Shown in pieces: positions 40,835-46,973 of a DNA stretch of 50,172 bases. The position numbers and the translations under genes are program-made. Source of the DNA: DAORHV01 sp964448405 (GTDB lineage Bacteria; Patescibacteriota; Gracilibacteria; Peribacterales; Peribacteraceae); the NCBI GenBank assembly GCA_964448405.1, contig CAYUVW010000010.1, forward strand, positions 1-50,172. The letters run 5' to 3'. The notes beneath the pieces were generated by a model. That model was not told where the DNA came from and did no database searches. It saw only the letters and a program-made list of their open reading frames with translations. Each line of letters starts with the position of its first letter. The stretch's first letter is position 1.

Positions 40835-41857
40835 ATGAAACGCGAAGAGCACATCACCATCTTCGTCGAGGAAATCTGGTCCTGGTACTCCCGCCACAAA
40901 CGCACGTTGCCGTGGCGCGACTTGAAGGTGAAGAATGATACGCAGCGCGCCTACATGGTGCTGGTGTCCGAAATCATGCTGCAGCAGACCCAGGTGCCGC
41001 GCGTCATAGGGGCGTTCAAGGCCTTCTTGGAGCGCTTTCCCACACTTGGCGATTTAGCCGCAGCCGGCAACGCCGACATCATCCGGCAGTGGAAGGGGAT
41101 GGGCTACAACAACCGCGCTCTGCGTCTGCGCGATGCGGCACGGACGATCATGGCCAAGCATGGTGGAGTCTTTCCGAACTCCATGGAGGAGCTGCTGAAT
41201 ATCAGCGGTATTGGACACTACACCGCCGCCGCCGTCCGTAACTTCGCATTCGGTATTCCCACTCCATGCCTAGATACCAACATCCGCCGTGTGCTGCACC
41301 GCGCGTTCGTCGGCGCCGAGAATCCGGACGGAACATGGAAGAAGGATGACGAGTATTTGTTGAAACTTGCGGGTGAAGTCTTGGCTGTAGCGATCTCTCC
41401 GGCCAAGAAAAACAGAGGTTCCTCGGAATCCTTGGGCTCTTTGGTTTCTTCGGAATCCGGCGGGAGTCACGGGCCGGCCGACTGGCATGCCGCCCTCATG
41501 GACTTCGGCTCCCTCGTCTGCACCAAGCGCAGCCCAAAATGGGACATCTGTCCGCTTACCAAGAGAGGCGCAATGTTGGCTTCCTATAAAGTAAAAGAAG
41601 GAACAAAAAAATTGATCAAGAAGGAGCCTGGCCGCGAGATCGCCGGCAAGTTCGTTCCTAATCGGATTATCCGTGGACGGGTAGTGGACGCATTGCGAGA
41701 TCATCCGAAACTTTCCTTGGATCAAATCGGAAAGCGCGTGTGTGTCGATTGGACCATGGGTGACCATTCGGCATGGCTCAAAACACTTATTGGCGGACTG
41801 CTGTGCGATGGCATCGTTCTGAATACAAGTGGGTCCGTGTATCGCCTGGCAGACTAA
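40835..41857 (+). CDS. mutY: MutY-like A/G-specific adenine glycosylase lacking the Fe-S cluster
   Basis: A HhH-GPD base-excision glycosylase, expected to remove adenine opposite 8-oxoguanine. It has 340 residues. Seen: SEIMLQQTQV with catalytic Glu46, the helix-hairpin-helix ISGIGHYTAAAV, and catalytic Asp147 in PCLDTNIRRVL. The [4Fe-4S] motif C-x6-C-x2-C-x5-C is half lost: C229 and C239 remain, but the second position is Trp236 and the fourth Gly245. The NUDIX-like C-terminal 8-oxoG-reading domain is absent and a winged-helix-like tail (RVVDALRDHPKLSLDQIGK) takes its place. A repeat is inserted in frame at about residues 195-210. The chosen ATG lies 9 nt after TAGGCT; a GTG 9 nt upstream is the alternative. 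Substrate may differ from classic MutY. Confidence 0.88.
   Translation: MKREEHITIFVEEIWSWYSRHKRTLPWRDLKVKNDTQRAYMVLVSEIMLQQTQVPRVIGAFKAFLERFPTLGDLAAAGNADIIRQWKGMGYNNRALRLRDAARTIMAKHGGVFPNSMEELLNISGIGHYTAAAVRNFAFGIPTPCLDTNIRRVLHRAFVGAENPDGTWKKDDEYLLKLAGEVLAVAISPAKKNRGSSESLGSLVSSESGGSHGPADWHAALMDFGSLVCTKRSPKWDICPLTKRGAMLASYKVKEGTKKLIKKEPGREIAGKFVPNRIIRGRVVDALRDHPKLSLDQIGKRVCVDWTMGDHSAWLKTLIGGLLCDGIVLNTSGSVYRLAD
41415..41459 (+). repeat. In-frame 9-nt-periodic insertion inside the mutY-like gene
   Basis: TCCTCGGAA, TCCTTGGGC, TCTTTGGTT, TCTTCGGAA, TCC read as S-S-E, S-L-G, S-L-V, S-S-E, S. Same unit and register type as the 40735-40818 element, and it adds a Ser-rich loop between the catalytic core and the old Fe-S region. 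Confidence 0.6.
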
Positions 41858-41901
41858 ATGATTGCTTTTTGGCGCGGTTGATTTAGCCTGTGCCTCCTGC
41901 C

Positions 41902-42279
41902 ATGCCAGAAGACATTCCGCCAGTAGCCGGCTCAGTCGAAGCATTGCCGTCACCCACGCCGCTGGAGGATTTCTTCGCGATGCAAATCGCCATGAAGGCC
42001 ATCATGCACGATGCAATCGTAAGTGCGCAGACCGAGCCGCTCATTATCGATACCCAAAGCGTGACGATCGAAGCGCAGAATGTCGCCGACATTTTGGCTG
42101 ACTTGCGCGCCGGACTGGTGCAACTCATGGTGCAGCATAAGCTGCGCTTTCCCGTGACTGTGCGCATGCAGAATACGCTGCTGGGGCAACAGCATGAATT
42201 TTCCGTGCAGGGGTTTGCCGGCATACCAGCCCCGGAGCTTCCGGACGCCGTTCCTTTTGTGCCTGCTGCCGAAGAGTAG
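41902..42279 (+). CDS. Hypothetical protein upstream of ybaB
   Basis: A 125-residue protein of unknown function. It starts with a Pro-rich, acidic stretch (MPEDIPPVAGSVEALPSPTP) and has a long helix-prone, Met/Ala-rich middle (FFAMQIAMKAIMHDAIVSAQ, then VADILADLRAGLVQLMVQH). The end is strand-like and Pro/Ala-rich (FAGIPAPELPDAVPFVPAAEE). No signal, cysteine or membrane span. A GTG at 41890 is the alternative start. The sequence TAGCCTGTGCCTC before it resembles the one before mutY (TAGGCTGTGCCTC), so the two may share a start-region motif. It lies 43 nt before ybaB. Confidence 0.65.
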   Translation: MPEDIPPVAGSVEALPSPTPLEDFFAMQIAMKAIMHDAIVSAQTEPLIIDTQSVTIEAQNVADILADLRAGLVQLMVQHKLRFPVTVRMQNTLLGQQHEFSVQGFAGIPAPELPDAVPFVPAAEE

Positions 42280-42307
42280 TCGATGCGTTGTGCGAAATGA
42301 GTCGTCC

Positions 42308-42316
42308 TGATACCAT
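42308..42316 (+). promoter_or_regulatory. Extended -10 TGATACCAT, leaderless spacing
   Basis: TACCAT (42311-42316) preceded by TGA; 6 nt before the ATG at 42323. Confidence 0.55.
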
Positions 42317-42322
42317 TCGGGT

Positions 42323-42610
42323 ATGGCCTCTTTTGCAGACATTCGCAATTCATTCAAGTTGCAGCAGCAAGCCAAGCAGATCCGCAAGGAGCTGAAAAAC
42401 ATTCATGTCGAAGCGGAAGCGCAAGGCGTGAAGGTCATTGTGTCCGCCGAAATGGAAGTCGTGGAGGTGATCATCGACCCGACTGTGACGCTGGATCGCG
42501 TGCCGGCTTTACTGAAAGATGCCATGAATCGCGCCATAAAGAAGGCGCAGCTCATTTCGTCCGAGCGCATGCAGGGCATGATGGACCAAATGGGTATAAA
42601 GGGTGCTTAA
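42323..42610 (+). CDS. ybaB: YbaB/EbfC-family nucleoid-associated protein
   Basis: A 95-residue small DNA-binding protein of the YbaB/EbfC family, which usually acts as a dimer. Seen: a helical N-terminus (FKLQQQAKQIRKELKNIHVE), the central strand V-K-V-I-V-S-A-E-M-E-V-V-E-V-I-I-D, and a C-terminal helix with A-I-K-K-A-Q and M-Q-G-M-M-D-Q-M-G. YbaB genes often sit beside recR and dnaX; neither is seen here. TACCAT ends 6 nt before the ATG, so leaderless translation is likely. Its TAA stop overlaps the TAA of the convergent gene by two bases. Confidence 0.85.
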   Translation: MASFADIRNSFKLQQQAKQIRKELKNIHVEAEAQGVKVIVSAEMEVVEVIIDPTVTLDRVPALLKDAMNRAIKKAQLISSERMQGMMDQMGIKGA

Positions 42611-43077
42611 ACTTTTTTGTGTTCGCCTGGTCGCGGCAGCGCAGCTTCCACGCCGTTCATGGTTTGGCGGCCTTCCAGTTTTCCTGCTGCAAAGACGTGG
42701 CCGATGAGTTGTCCGCATTCGAGCAGATGCCGTTCTACACCTGCGGCTGCTTTGTTGTGTTGTCCGAATTTCTGTGCAATTTGCAGTGCTTCGGTAAGGG
42801 TATCGCGCGCGTTCGTCTCATTCAGATCGGTGGCCTTTTCCAGTGCAACGCTCACTGTTCCAGCCGCTGATTCCTGGCCGGCTGAAAACAGGAACATGCA
42901 ACTGGTCCAGCAGGCGTCTAAGCAGGCGATCAAGCGCTTGGTTTGTTCGTCCGGCGGCAGTTTCACAGCCTCGATTCGGGCGGCATTGATCGTCGCTTCC
43001 ACCGCATGCAGCGGCGCCGACGTGAGCGATATCCTGTACGCATCACGCACTAATGGTGGCAGTGCACTTTTAGCCAT
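42607..43077 (-). CDS. Hypothetical alpha-helical protein
   Basis: A 156-residue protein that I do not recognise. It is mostly helix-prone (VRDAYRISLTSAPLHAVEAT, then ALEKATDLNETNARDTLTEA) with four cysteines, two of them in LDACWTSCMF, and a basic end (ALPRPGEHKKV). No signal peptide or membrane span. TATACT ends 9 nt before the ATG at 43077 with TTGCAG 16 nt farther up, and this promoter is divergent from that of mltG in the 62-nt gap. The convergent overlap with the ybaB stop leaves no room for a terminator. Confidence 0.7.
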   Translation of the reverse strand: MAKSALPPLVRDAYRISLTSAPLHAVEATINAARIEAVKLPPDEQTKRLIACLDACWTSCMFLFSAGQESAAGTVSVALEKATDLNETNARDTLTEALQIAQKFGQHNKAAAGVERHLLECGQLIGHVFAAGKLEGRQTMNGVEAALPRPGEHKKV

Positions 43078-43086
43078 GGGGCAATG

Positions 43087-43092
43087 AGTATA
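43087..43092 (-). promoter_or_regulatory. -10-like TATACT for the 42607-43077 gene
   Basis: TTGCAG-16-TATACT on the minus strand, 9 nt before the ATG. Confidence 0.5.
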
Positions 43093-43126
43093 AAGAAAGT
43101 CAACTATCCTGCAAAGGGAGTGTCCT

Positions 43127-43132
43127 TAGAAT
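43127..43132 (+). promoter_or_regulatory. -10-like TAGAAT for mltG, leaderless spacing
   Basis: TAGAAT then CACGAGC (7 nt) before the ATG at 43140; divergent from the TATACT at 43087-43092. Confidence 0.5.
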
Positions 43133-43139
43133 CACGAGC

Positions 43140-44153
43140 ATGAAGCGATTCATTCTTGTCGCCGTTGTCGGTGCTCTTCTCCTGTGCATATGGGCACGGA
43201 TGATGCTTGCTCCGGTGAATCCGGGTAGTGCTGCGCCGATTATCCTGACGATTGCGAAGGGTGATTCGGTGGCGGATATCGCAGCGAAGCTGGAGGAGTA
43301 CGGCCTCATCCGTTCGGGTTTCGTCTTCAAGCTCTATGCCCGCATGAAGGGTGCACACACCAATCTGCAGGCTGGGACATTCTCGTTGAATCAGTCCATG
43401 TCGGTGGACGACGTGCTTGTTATGCTTCGCACGGGCAAGTCCGGCGAAATCAGCATTACCATTCCGGAGGGGTGGACTGTTGCCGCAATCGACGCATTCA
43501 TGGCTTCCAAAGGACTTGGAAAACCCGGCGATATTCTGGATTGCGCGTATAGCTGCGATTTTTCCGACCACGATTTTCTGCCCAAGAACAACTTTGCCAC
43601 ACGTGCCGATGGGTATGGTTCAAAACTGGAAGGCTATTTGTTCCCCGAAACATATTTCGTTGCCGTAGACGGCTACGCGCCGGAAGCGTTTTTGCGCCGC
43701 ATGCTGGAGACATTCCGCCTTCGCGTCATCGACGGTCATGCAACAGACATTGGGCGCAGCGGTCGGACATTGCACGATGCCGTGACCATGGCCTCACTTG
43801 TCGAAGAAGAGTCTCGTCACCAAGAAGAGCGTCCGGTCGTGGCGGGCATTCTGTGGAAGCGGCAAGAAGCCGGGACCGTTCTTGGTGTGGACGCGACAGT
43901 GCGTTATTTGGTTGGTAAGCCGACCGGTGCCATTACCGTTACCGATCTTGCATCGGATTCTCCGTACAACACTCGCAAGGTCGCCGGCTTGCCACCGGGC
44001 CCTATTGCAAGCCCAGGTGTATCGGCGATTCTTGCTGCCTTACAGCCTGAGACATCGGAATATTGGTACTACTTGCATGGAAACGATGGTGTAATTCGTT
44101 ATGCTCGTACCAACGATGAACATAACGTAAACAGGGCAAGATATCTCCGTTAA
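43140..44153 (+). CDS. mltG: MltG/YceG-like endolytic murein transglycosylase
   Basis: Membrane-anchored lytic transglycosylase that cuts nascent glycan strands. It has 337 residues: an N-terminal membrane anchor (MKRFILVAVVGALLLCIWARM), a LysM-like part (KGDSVADIAAKLEEYGLIRSGFVF), and the YceG catalytic domain. In that domain TMASLVEEES carries the catalytic Glu region, and RPVVAGILWKRQEAGTVLGVDATVRY and NTRKVAGLPPGPIASPG (the hallmark N-T-R/Y-x-x-G-L-P-P-G-P-I-x-N-P-G-like block) follow. The usual N in PGPIxNPG is Ser here. It continues ALQPETSEYWYYLH with the common Y-L-Y-F-V-like strand. Transcription seems leaderless (TAGAAT, 7 nt). No ybaB-mltG link is known to me. Confidence 0.95.
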   Translation: MKRFILVAVVGALLLCIWARMMLAPVNPGSAAPIILTIAKGDSVADIAAKLEEYGLIRSGFVFKLYARMKGAHTNLQAGTFSLNQSMSVDDVLVMLRTGKSGEISITIPEGWTVAAIDAFMASKGLGKPGDILDCAYSCDFSDHDFLPKNNFATRADGYGSKLEGYLFPETYFVAVDGYAPEAFLRRMLETFRLRVIDGHATDIGRSGRTLHDAVTMASLVEEESRHQEERPVVAGILWKRQEAGTVLGVDATVRYLVGKPTGAITVTDLASDSPYNTRKVAGLPPGPIASPGVSAILAALQPETSEYWYYLHGNDGVIRYARTNDEHNVNRARYLR

Positions 44154-44233
44154 AGCCTTGTATATTGGGTTTTTGCGTTATTGAGCTTATTTCAAAAGAT
44201 TTCACCTAGAATGAGAAGTATTAGGGTGAATAA

Positions 44234-44261
44234 TTGATTAATTTGAAAATTATTGTATTAT
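44234..44261 (+). promoter_or_regulatory. Promoter TTGATT-16-TATTAT for the GC-rich orphan unit
   Basis: TTGATT (44234-44239), 16-nt spacer, TG plus TATTAT (44256-44261) in a very AT-rich stretch. A start near 44268 would give a leader of about 147 nt, unlike the short leaders elsewhere. Confidence 0.55.
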
Positions 44262-44263
44262 GC

Positions 44264-44289
44264 GTTTGTCAGTGTTCGCACTGGCAAAC
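44264..44289 (+). other. 11-bp hairpin with TTCG loop in leader
   Basis: Stem GTTTGTCAGTG / CACTGGCAAAC (one G-T pair) with a TTCG loop, right at the expected transcript start. Confidence 0.6.
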
Positions 44290-44318
44290 CCGTTCATTCG
44301 CACTACCGCTCTTTTGTT

Positions 44319-44366
44319 CCTAGGCTCCTCTGGCGCATACCATATTGTGCGTCGCAGGAGCCTAGG
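44319..44366 (+). other. Long inverted repeat CCTAGGCTCCT / AGGAGCCTAGG
   Basis: Perfect 11-bp outer arms with an inner stem of about five pairs. Its GGAGCC/GGCTCC core resembles the GACTCC-type repeats (25148 element has CCTAGGCTCC). It lies in the leader of the following gene. Confidence 0.6.
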
Positions 44367-44414
44367 TAACCCGCAAAATGCGGACTCAGAGGCTTCCTCG
44401 TTGGGATCACCCCA

Positions 44415-44825
44415 ATGACCGGTTTCCGTTTCCCCGCTCCGACCGACGCCGCCGACCTCGCCCTCGTGGCTCCCTCCGGCCCCGTGGCCATCATCGTCCA
44501 CGAGTACATGGGCATGATCGGGGACTTCGACGCCAAGTGGGGCGAGTTCGACAACCGCGCGCCGGCCTACCGCGCGAAGCTGATCCTGCGCTCGCCGGTC
44601 GCCATCCGGCTCGCCGTCGCCTTCGGCGGCAAGCGCCGCGCCAACATCAAGCAGTGCGCGGCCGATCAGCTCTACGTGCTGGACCTCGACCCGTACGTCA
44701 ACAGCGACGATGGAAATCTGAACGTCCGCGTGCTGTTCAACGGCAACGTGCTGGAGTGCGCGGTGCGGGATCTGTGGTCCGCGGAGGAGGAGGTCGTCAA
44801 GGTCTGCGACCTCATCGCGGGCTGA
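44415..44825 (+). CDS. GC-rich orphan protein, probably transferred
   Basis: A 136-residue protein that I do not recognise (MTGFRFPAPTDAADLALVAP ..., ending CAVRDLWSAEEEVVKVCDLIAG). It looks like a compact mixed alpha/beta domain with several Asp/Glu and three cysteines, no signal or membrane span. Almost every third codon position is G or C (CTC, GTC, GCC, ATC, GAC, AAC), in strong contrast to all neighbours. The unit is self-contained: an AT-rich promoter, a leader with two stable hairpins, the gene and a strong terminator. The ATG sits inside a short TTGGG-ATCAC-CCCAA hairpin, and no Shine-Dalgarno is seen. Acquisition from a high-GC source is the simplest explanation; function unknown. 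Confidence 0.7.
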   Translation: MTGFRFPAPTDAADLALVAPSGPVAIIVHEYMGMIGDFDAKWGEFDNRAPAYRAKLILRSPVAIRLAVAFGGKRRANIKQCAADQLYVLDLDPYVNSDDGNLNVRVLFNGNVLECAVRDLWSAEEEVVKVCDLIAG

Positions 44826-44850
44826 ACAATAGGTAGTGACTGAACGGGAG

Positions 44851-44878
44851 ACCCCGGTGACGCAAGTCGCCGGGGTTT
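44851..44878 (+). terminator. Terminator of the GC-rich orphan unit
   Basis: ACCCCGGTGAC / GTCGCCGGGGT stem (one G-T pair) with a GCAA loop, then TTTT. Confidence 0.8.
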
Positions 44879-44905
44879 TCCAGAATGCTGTTCTTCTGCC
44901 GATGG

Positions 44906-45291
44906 TCAGTCTTTTTTGTCTTTATCCACGAGATATGGATGATTTCTTAGTGCCAGAATGCGCGGATCTACTGGGCCGGAAGCATTGGCAAGAGCCGTCT
45001 CCAAGACATCGAGTACGCAAGTGCATGTATCCCTGAGCAGAAATTGAATTGCCTGATCGTGCTCCGGGCCAGTGCCGGATACAACCAAATTCGCTTCCAT
45101 CCAGTGGTCAACCGGGAACACGATGTCGCCATAGGGCCCCAACGCATTCCGAATGGCTCGACGGTGTTGGAACGACTCCGGCGCCAACGGCCGCAGCACT
45201 GCTTCCACTTGCTCGTTTGTCGACGAACGTTGGGCTCCGGAAACGCCTGGCGAATAATGTCTGCAATGTCTGCAGGGGTGCGCGGTGACAT
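44906..45291 (-). pseudogene. Frameshifted hypothetical gene
   Basis: Reading starts MSPRTPADIADIIRQAFPEP from the ATG at 45291. TAGTAT ends 7 nt before that ATG, giving leaderless spacing. The reading switches frame at about 45216-45218, where the + strand has TTT. One extra A on the minus strand (CAAAACG for CAAACG) would continue it as R-Q-N-E-Q-V-E-A-V-L into a well-formed second part (LRPLAPESFQHRRAIRNALG ..., ending RILALRNHPYLVDKDKKD). The merged product would be about 128 residues, function unknown. Either a true disruption or a homopolymer read error; the sequence cannot decide. It follows the 45314-46114 gene on the same strand, 22 nt away. Confidence 0.55.
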
Positions 45292-45313
45292 GTGTTGCAT
45301 ACTAGCGGATGCA

Positions 45314-46114
45314 CTACTGCCACTGCATCGCGTTGCGCATCCGCTCAATGTATTTTTTGGCTTCGGATGCAAGGAACAACGATGGCACGAACTGTTCGGG
45401 GAATTCTGTTTGCGGGGCAAGCGATGGCCGGACAATCAGCGTGCGTCGCTGTGTGGCGAGCGCCATGTGCGTATCCAAATCCTGAATACCAGGCCTGGTC
45501 ACGGTGGGCTCCACATCCAGATTGGCGCAAATGCTTTCCAGAGTTTGAATCGAGTGAATGCAGAGTTGCGTGCTCCAGTCGGCACGCTGTTCGCTAGAAG
45601 TATCGATGCACCCTCCGGCAAACAGGACATCCCGCGTGAAGGAGTGGGTGGCATCGCGCAGGGCTTCCACGCGCTCGCGCAAGCGCTGATGGAAATTCCT
45701 GCTCTTCAACATGTGCGCAGCCGGATTAATGTGCGCAAGCAGCGCATTCTCTTCCAATGGGGTCGCGCCGCTCTTGGCAATGCCCATTGCCACAAGCATG
45801 TGACAGTTGTTCACATGCTCGGAGTTGATGTCCTTGGCAGTCACCGGTGAAATGCCGTAGTCCATCATCTCACCCAAGAGCACCCCATCCGTGGTTTGGT
45901 CCGTAGGTATGTTCCGCTCCGCGAATTGCATACTCCCAAAAGCGCGACCGATGCTCTGAAGCGTCCCATGGTCCGGTCGTTCCCCAACAGGCACGTACAC
46001 GCCATTTGGCAGTACGAGTCGTTCGTTAAGCGGTGTGTGCCAGTCGATGCGCAACTGCGGCACACCGGTAGCGATGCCTGCTTTGCCGGGCAGAAACGAG
46101 GGCTTTGTGGACAT
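45314..46114 (-). CDS. Hypothetical protein, possible CheD-like deamidase fold
   Basis: A 266-residue cytoplasmic protein. It is unrecognised by direct motif but has a pattern reminiscent of CheD-type papain-like deamidases: Cys104 in VNNCHMLVAMGI, His128 in ALLAHINP, then FAGG (165-168), then a C-terminal I-x-x-x-L-x-V-x-P-T stretch followed by RRTLIVRP, where CheD has a strand-GG-strand. The Cys-His spacing of 24 is longer than the 17 of CheD and the GG turn is not clear, so this is weak. The N-terminus (LRIDWHTPLNERLVLPNGVY) is unlike CheD. No chemotaxis genes are here. It heads a minus-strand pair with the frameshifted gene. Confidence 0.6.
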   Translation of the reverse strand: MSTKPSFLPGKAGIATGVPQLRIDWHTPLNERLVLPNGVYVPVGERPDHGTLQSIGRAFGSMQFAERNIPTDQTTDGVLLGEMMDYGISPVTAKDINSEHVNNCHMLVAMGIAKSGATPLEENALLAHINPAAHMLKSRNFHQRLRERVEALRDATHSFTRDVLFAGGCIDTSSEQRADWSTQLCIHSIQTLESICANLDVEPTVTRPGIQDLDTHMALATQRRTLIVRPSLAPQTEFPEQFVPSLFLASEAKKYIERMRNAMQWQ

Positions 46115-46212
46115 AGTTATGCATTAAATCATGAAATTTCGAATAGTCAATTTTTACAACATGCATTGCTGACAGATCGGAGCGCAGCGGTCTGGGAAAA
46201 AACGTCGCTTTC

Positions 46213-46221
46213 TGCTATACT
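46213..46221 (+). promoter_or_regulatory. Extended -10 TGCTATACT, leaderless spacing
   Basis: TTTC then TGC and TATACT (46216-46221), and GTCCTG (6 nt) before the ATG at 46228. Confidence 0.65.
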
Positions 46222-46227
46222 GTCCTG

Positions 46228-46932
46228 ATGCGAACATTTCTCGTCTTCTCCGTCATCGCGCTCTACATTGCGGTCGCATTTGTACCGCCATCGTCGCAGA
46301 ATTTGCAGGCGGCTATGTTGCAGCTGAATGAATCAAAGCTGTTTACGGGCATTCACGTTGGCAGCGTTACAGCAGCAGGCGAGAAGGTCGACCTGCTTGC
46401 CACCGCGGGTTTATTGAAAGACTTGGCGACCAAGGTCGCAACCACGTCGCCGCAATCGGTTGTCAGCGGTGCTTCCAGCAAGGAATACGCCGATAAAATC
46501 ACACAGGCTGCCGGCGTCATTGCCGCAATTGGAGGCAAGTCGACCGATGAGCTGAAGGTTGATTTGCGTAATGAGTTGGCAAAGAAAGCTGCAGAAGCGA
46601 TTCAGAATATCGGCAAAGGCAAGCCGGCCGGCAGCATTGCCTGGAAGAGAATGCTGAAGAACGAAGTCGACCCAGTTGTTTTGGAGCAGTTGCAACTCAT
46701 TCAGGCTGCGATCCTTGCTGGCGATGTTCGATTGTGCGGTGCATTGCCGTACGCGGCGCCGACCGAGCGTACTGCCGACGGAGCCACGTACATGACTCCT
46801 TCGCATGGTGATTATCTTGCCTACTGTCTGGCACGCGTCACGGGTGAAGGCAGTCGATGTGATCAAATCGATGATCGCATTTCGCCCGCATTGCAAACAG
46901 CATGCCGTGCGGATTTCGGATCCGATGTCTAG
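46228..46932 (+). CDS. Exported or membrane-anchored hypothetical protein
   Basis: A 234-residue protein that I cannot assign. It starts with a hydrophobic signal or anchor (MRTFLVFSVIALYIAVAFVP). The middle is Ala/Lys-rich and helix-prone (AAGVIAAIGGKSTDELKVDL, LAKKAAEAIQNIGKGKPAG). The last 80 residues hold four cysteines (VRLCGALP, YLAYCLARV, SRCDQID, QTACRADFG), probably paired outside the cell. It may be a small envelope protein. Transcription looks leaderless (TATACT, 6 nt). Its stop is 42 nt before the LOG-family gene, which has a separate -10-like element. Confidence 0.72.
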   Translation: MRTFLVFSVIALYIAVAFVPPSSQNLQAAMLQLNESKLFTGIHVGSVTAAGEKVDLLATAGLLKDLATKVATTSPQSVVSGASSKEYADKITQAAGVIAAIGGKSTDELKVDLRNELAKKAAEAIQNIGKGKPAGSIAWKRMLKNEVDPVVLEQLQLIQAAILAGDVRLCGALPYAAPTERTADGATYMTPSHGDYLAYCLARVTGEGSRCDQIDDRISPALQTACRADFGSDV

Positions 46933-46955
46933 TGCTCCCTTTTGTCATTCCGACG

Positions 46956-46961
46956 TACACT
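46956..46961 (+). promoter_or_regulatory. -10-like TACACT for the LOG-family gene
   Basis: TACACT, 12 nt before the ATG at 46974; the leader is TTCCCCTATCCG. Confidence 0.4.
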
Positions 46962-46973
46962 TCCCCTATCCGT

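Noticed and set aside
39298..40905. 535-codon minus-strand frame opposite the second ATPase
   Set aside because: The + frame holds Walker A, Walker B and membrane spans; the minus frame is a compositional shadow.
44378..44836. 152-codon Arg/Pro-rich frame over the GC-rich orphan
   Set aside because: The overlapping 44415 frame has balanced composition and G/C third positions, which mark the real reading frame; this one does not.
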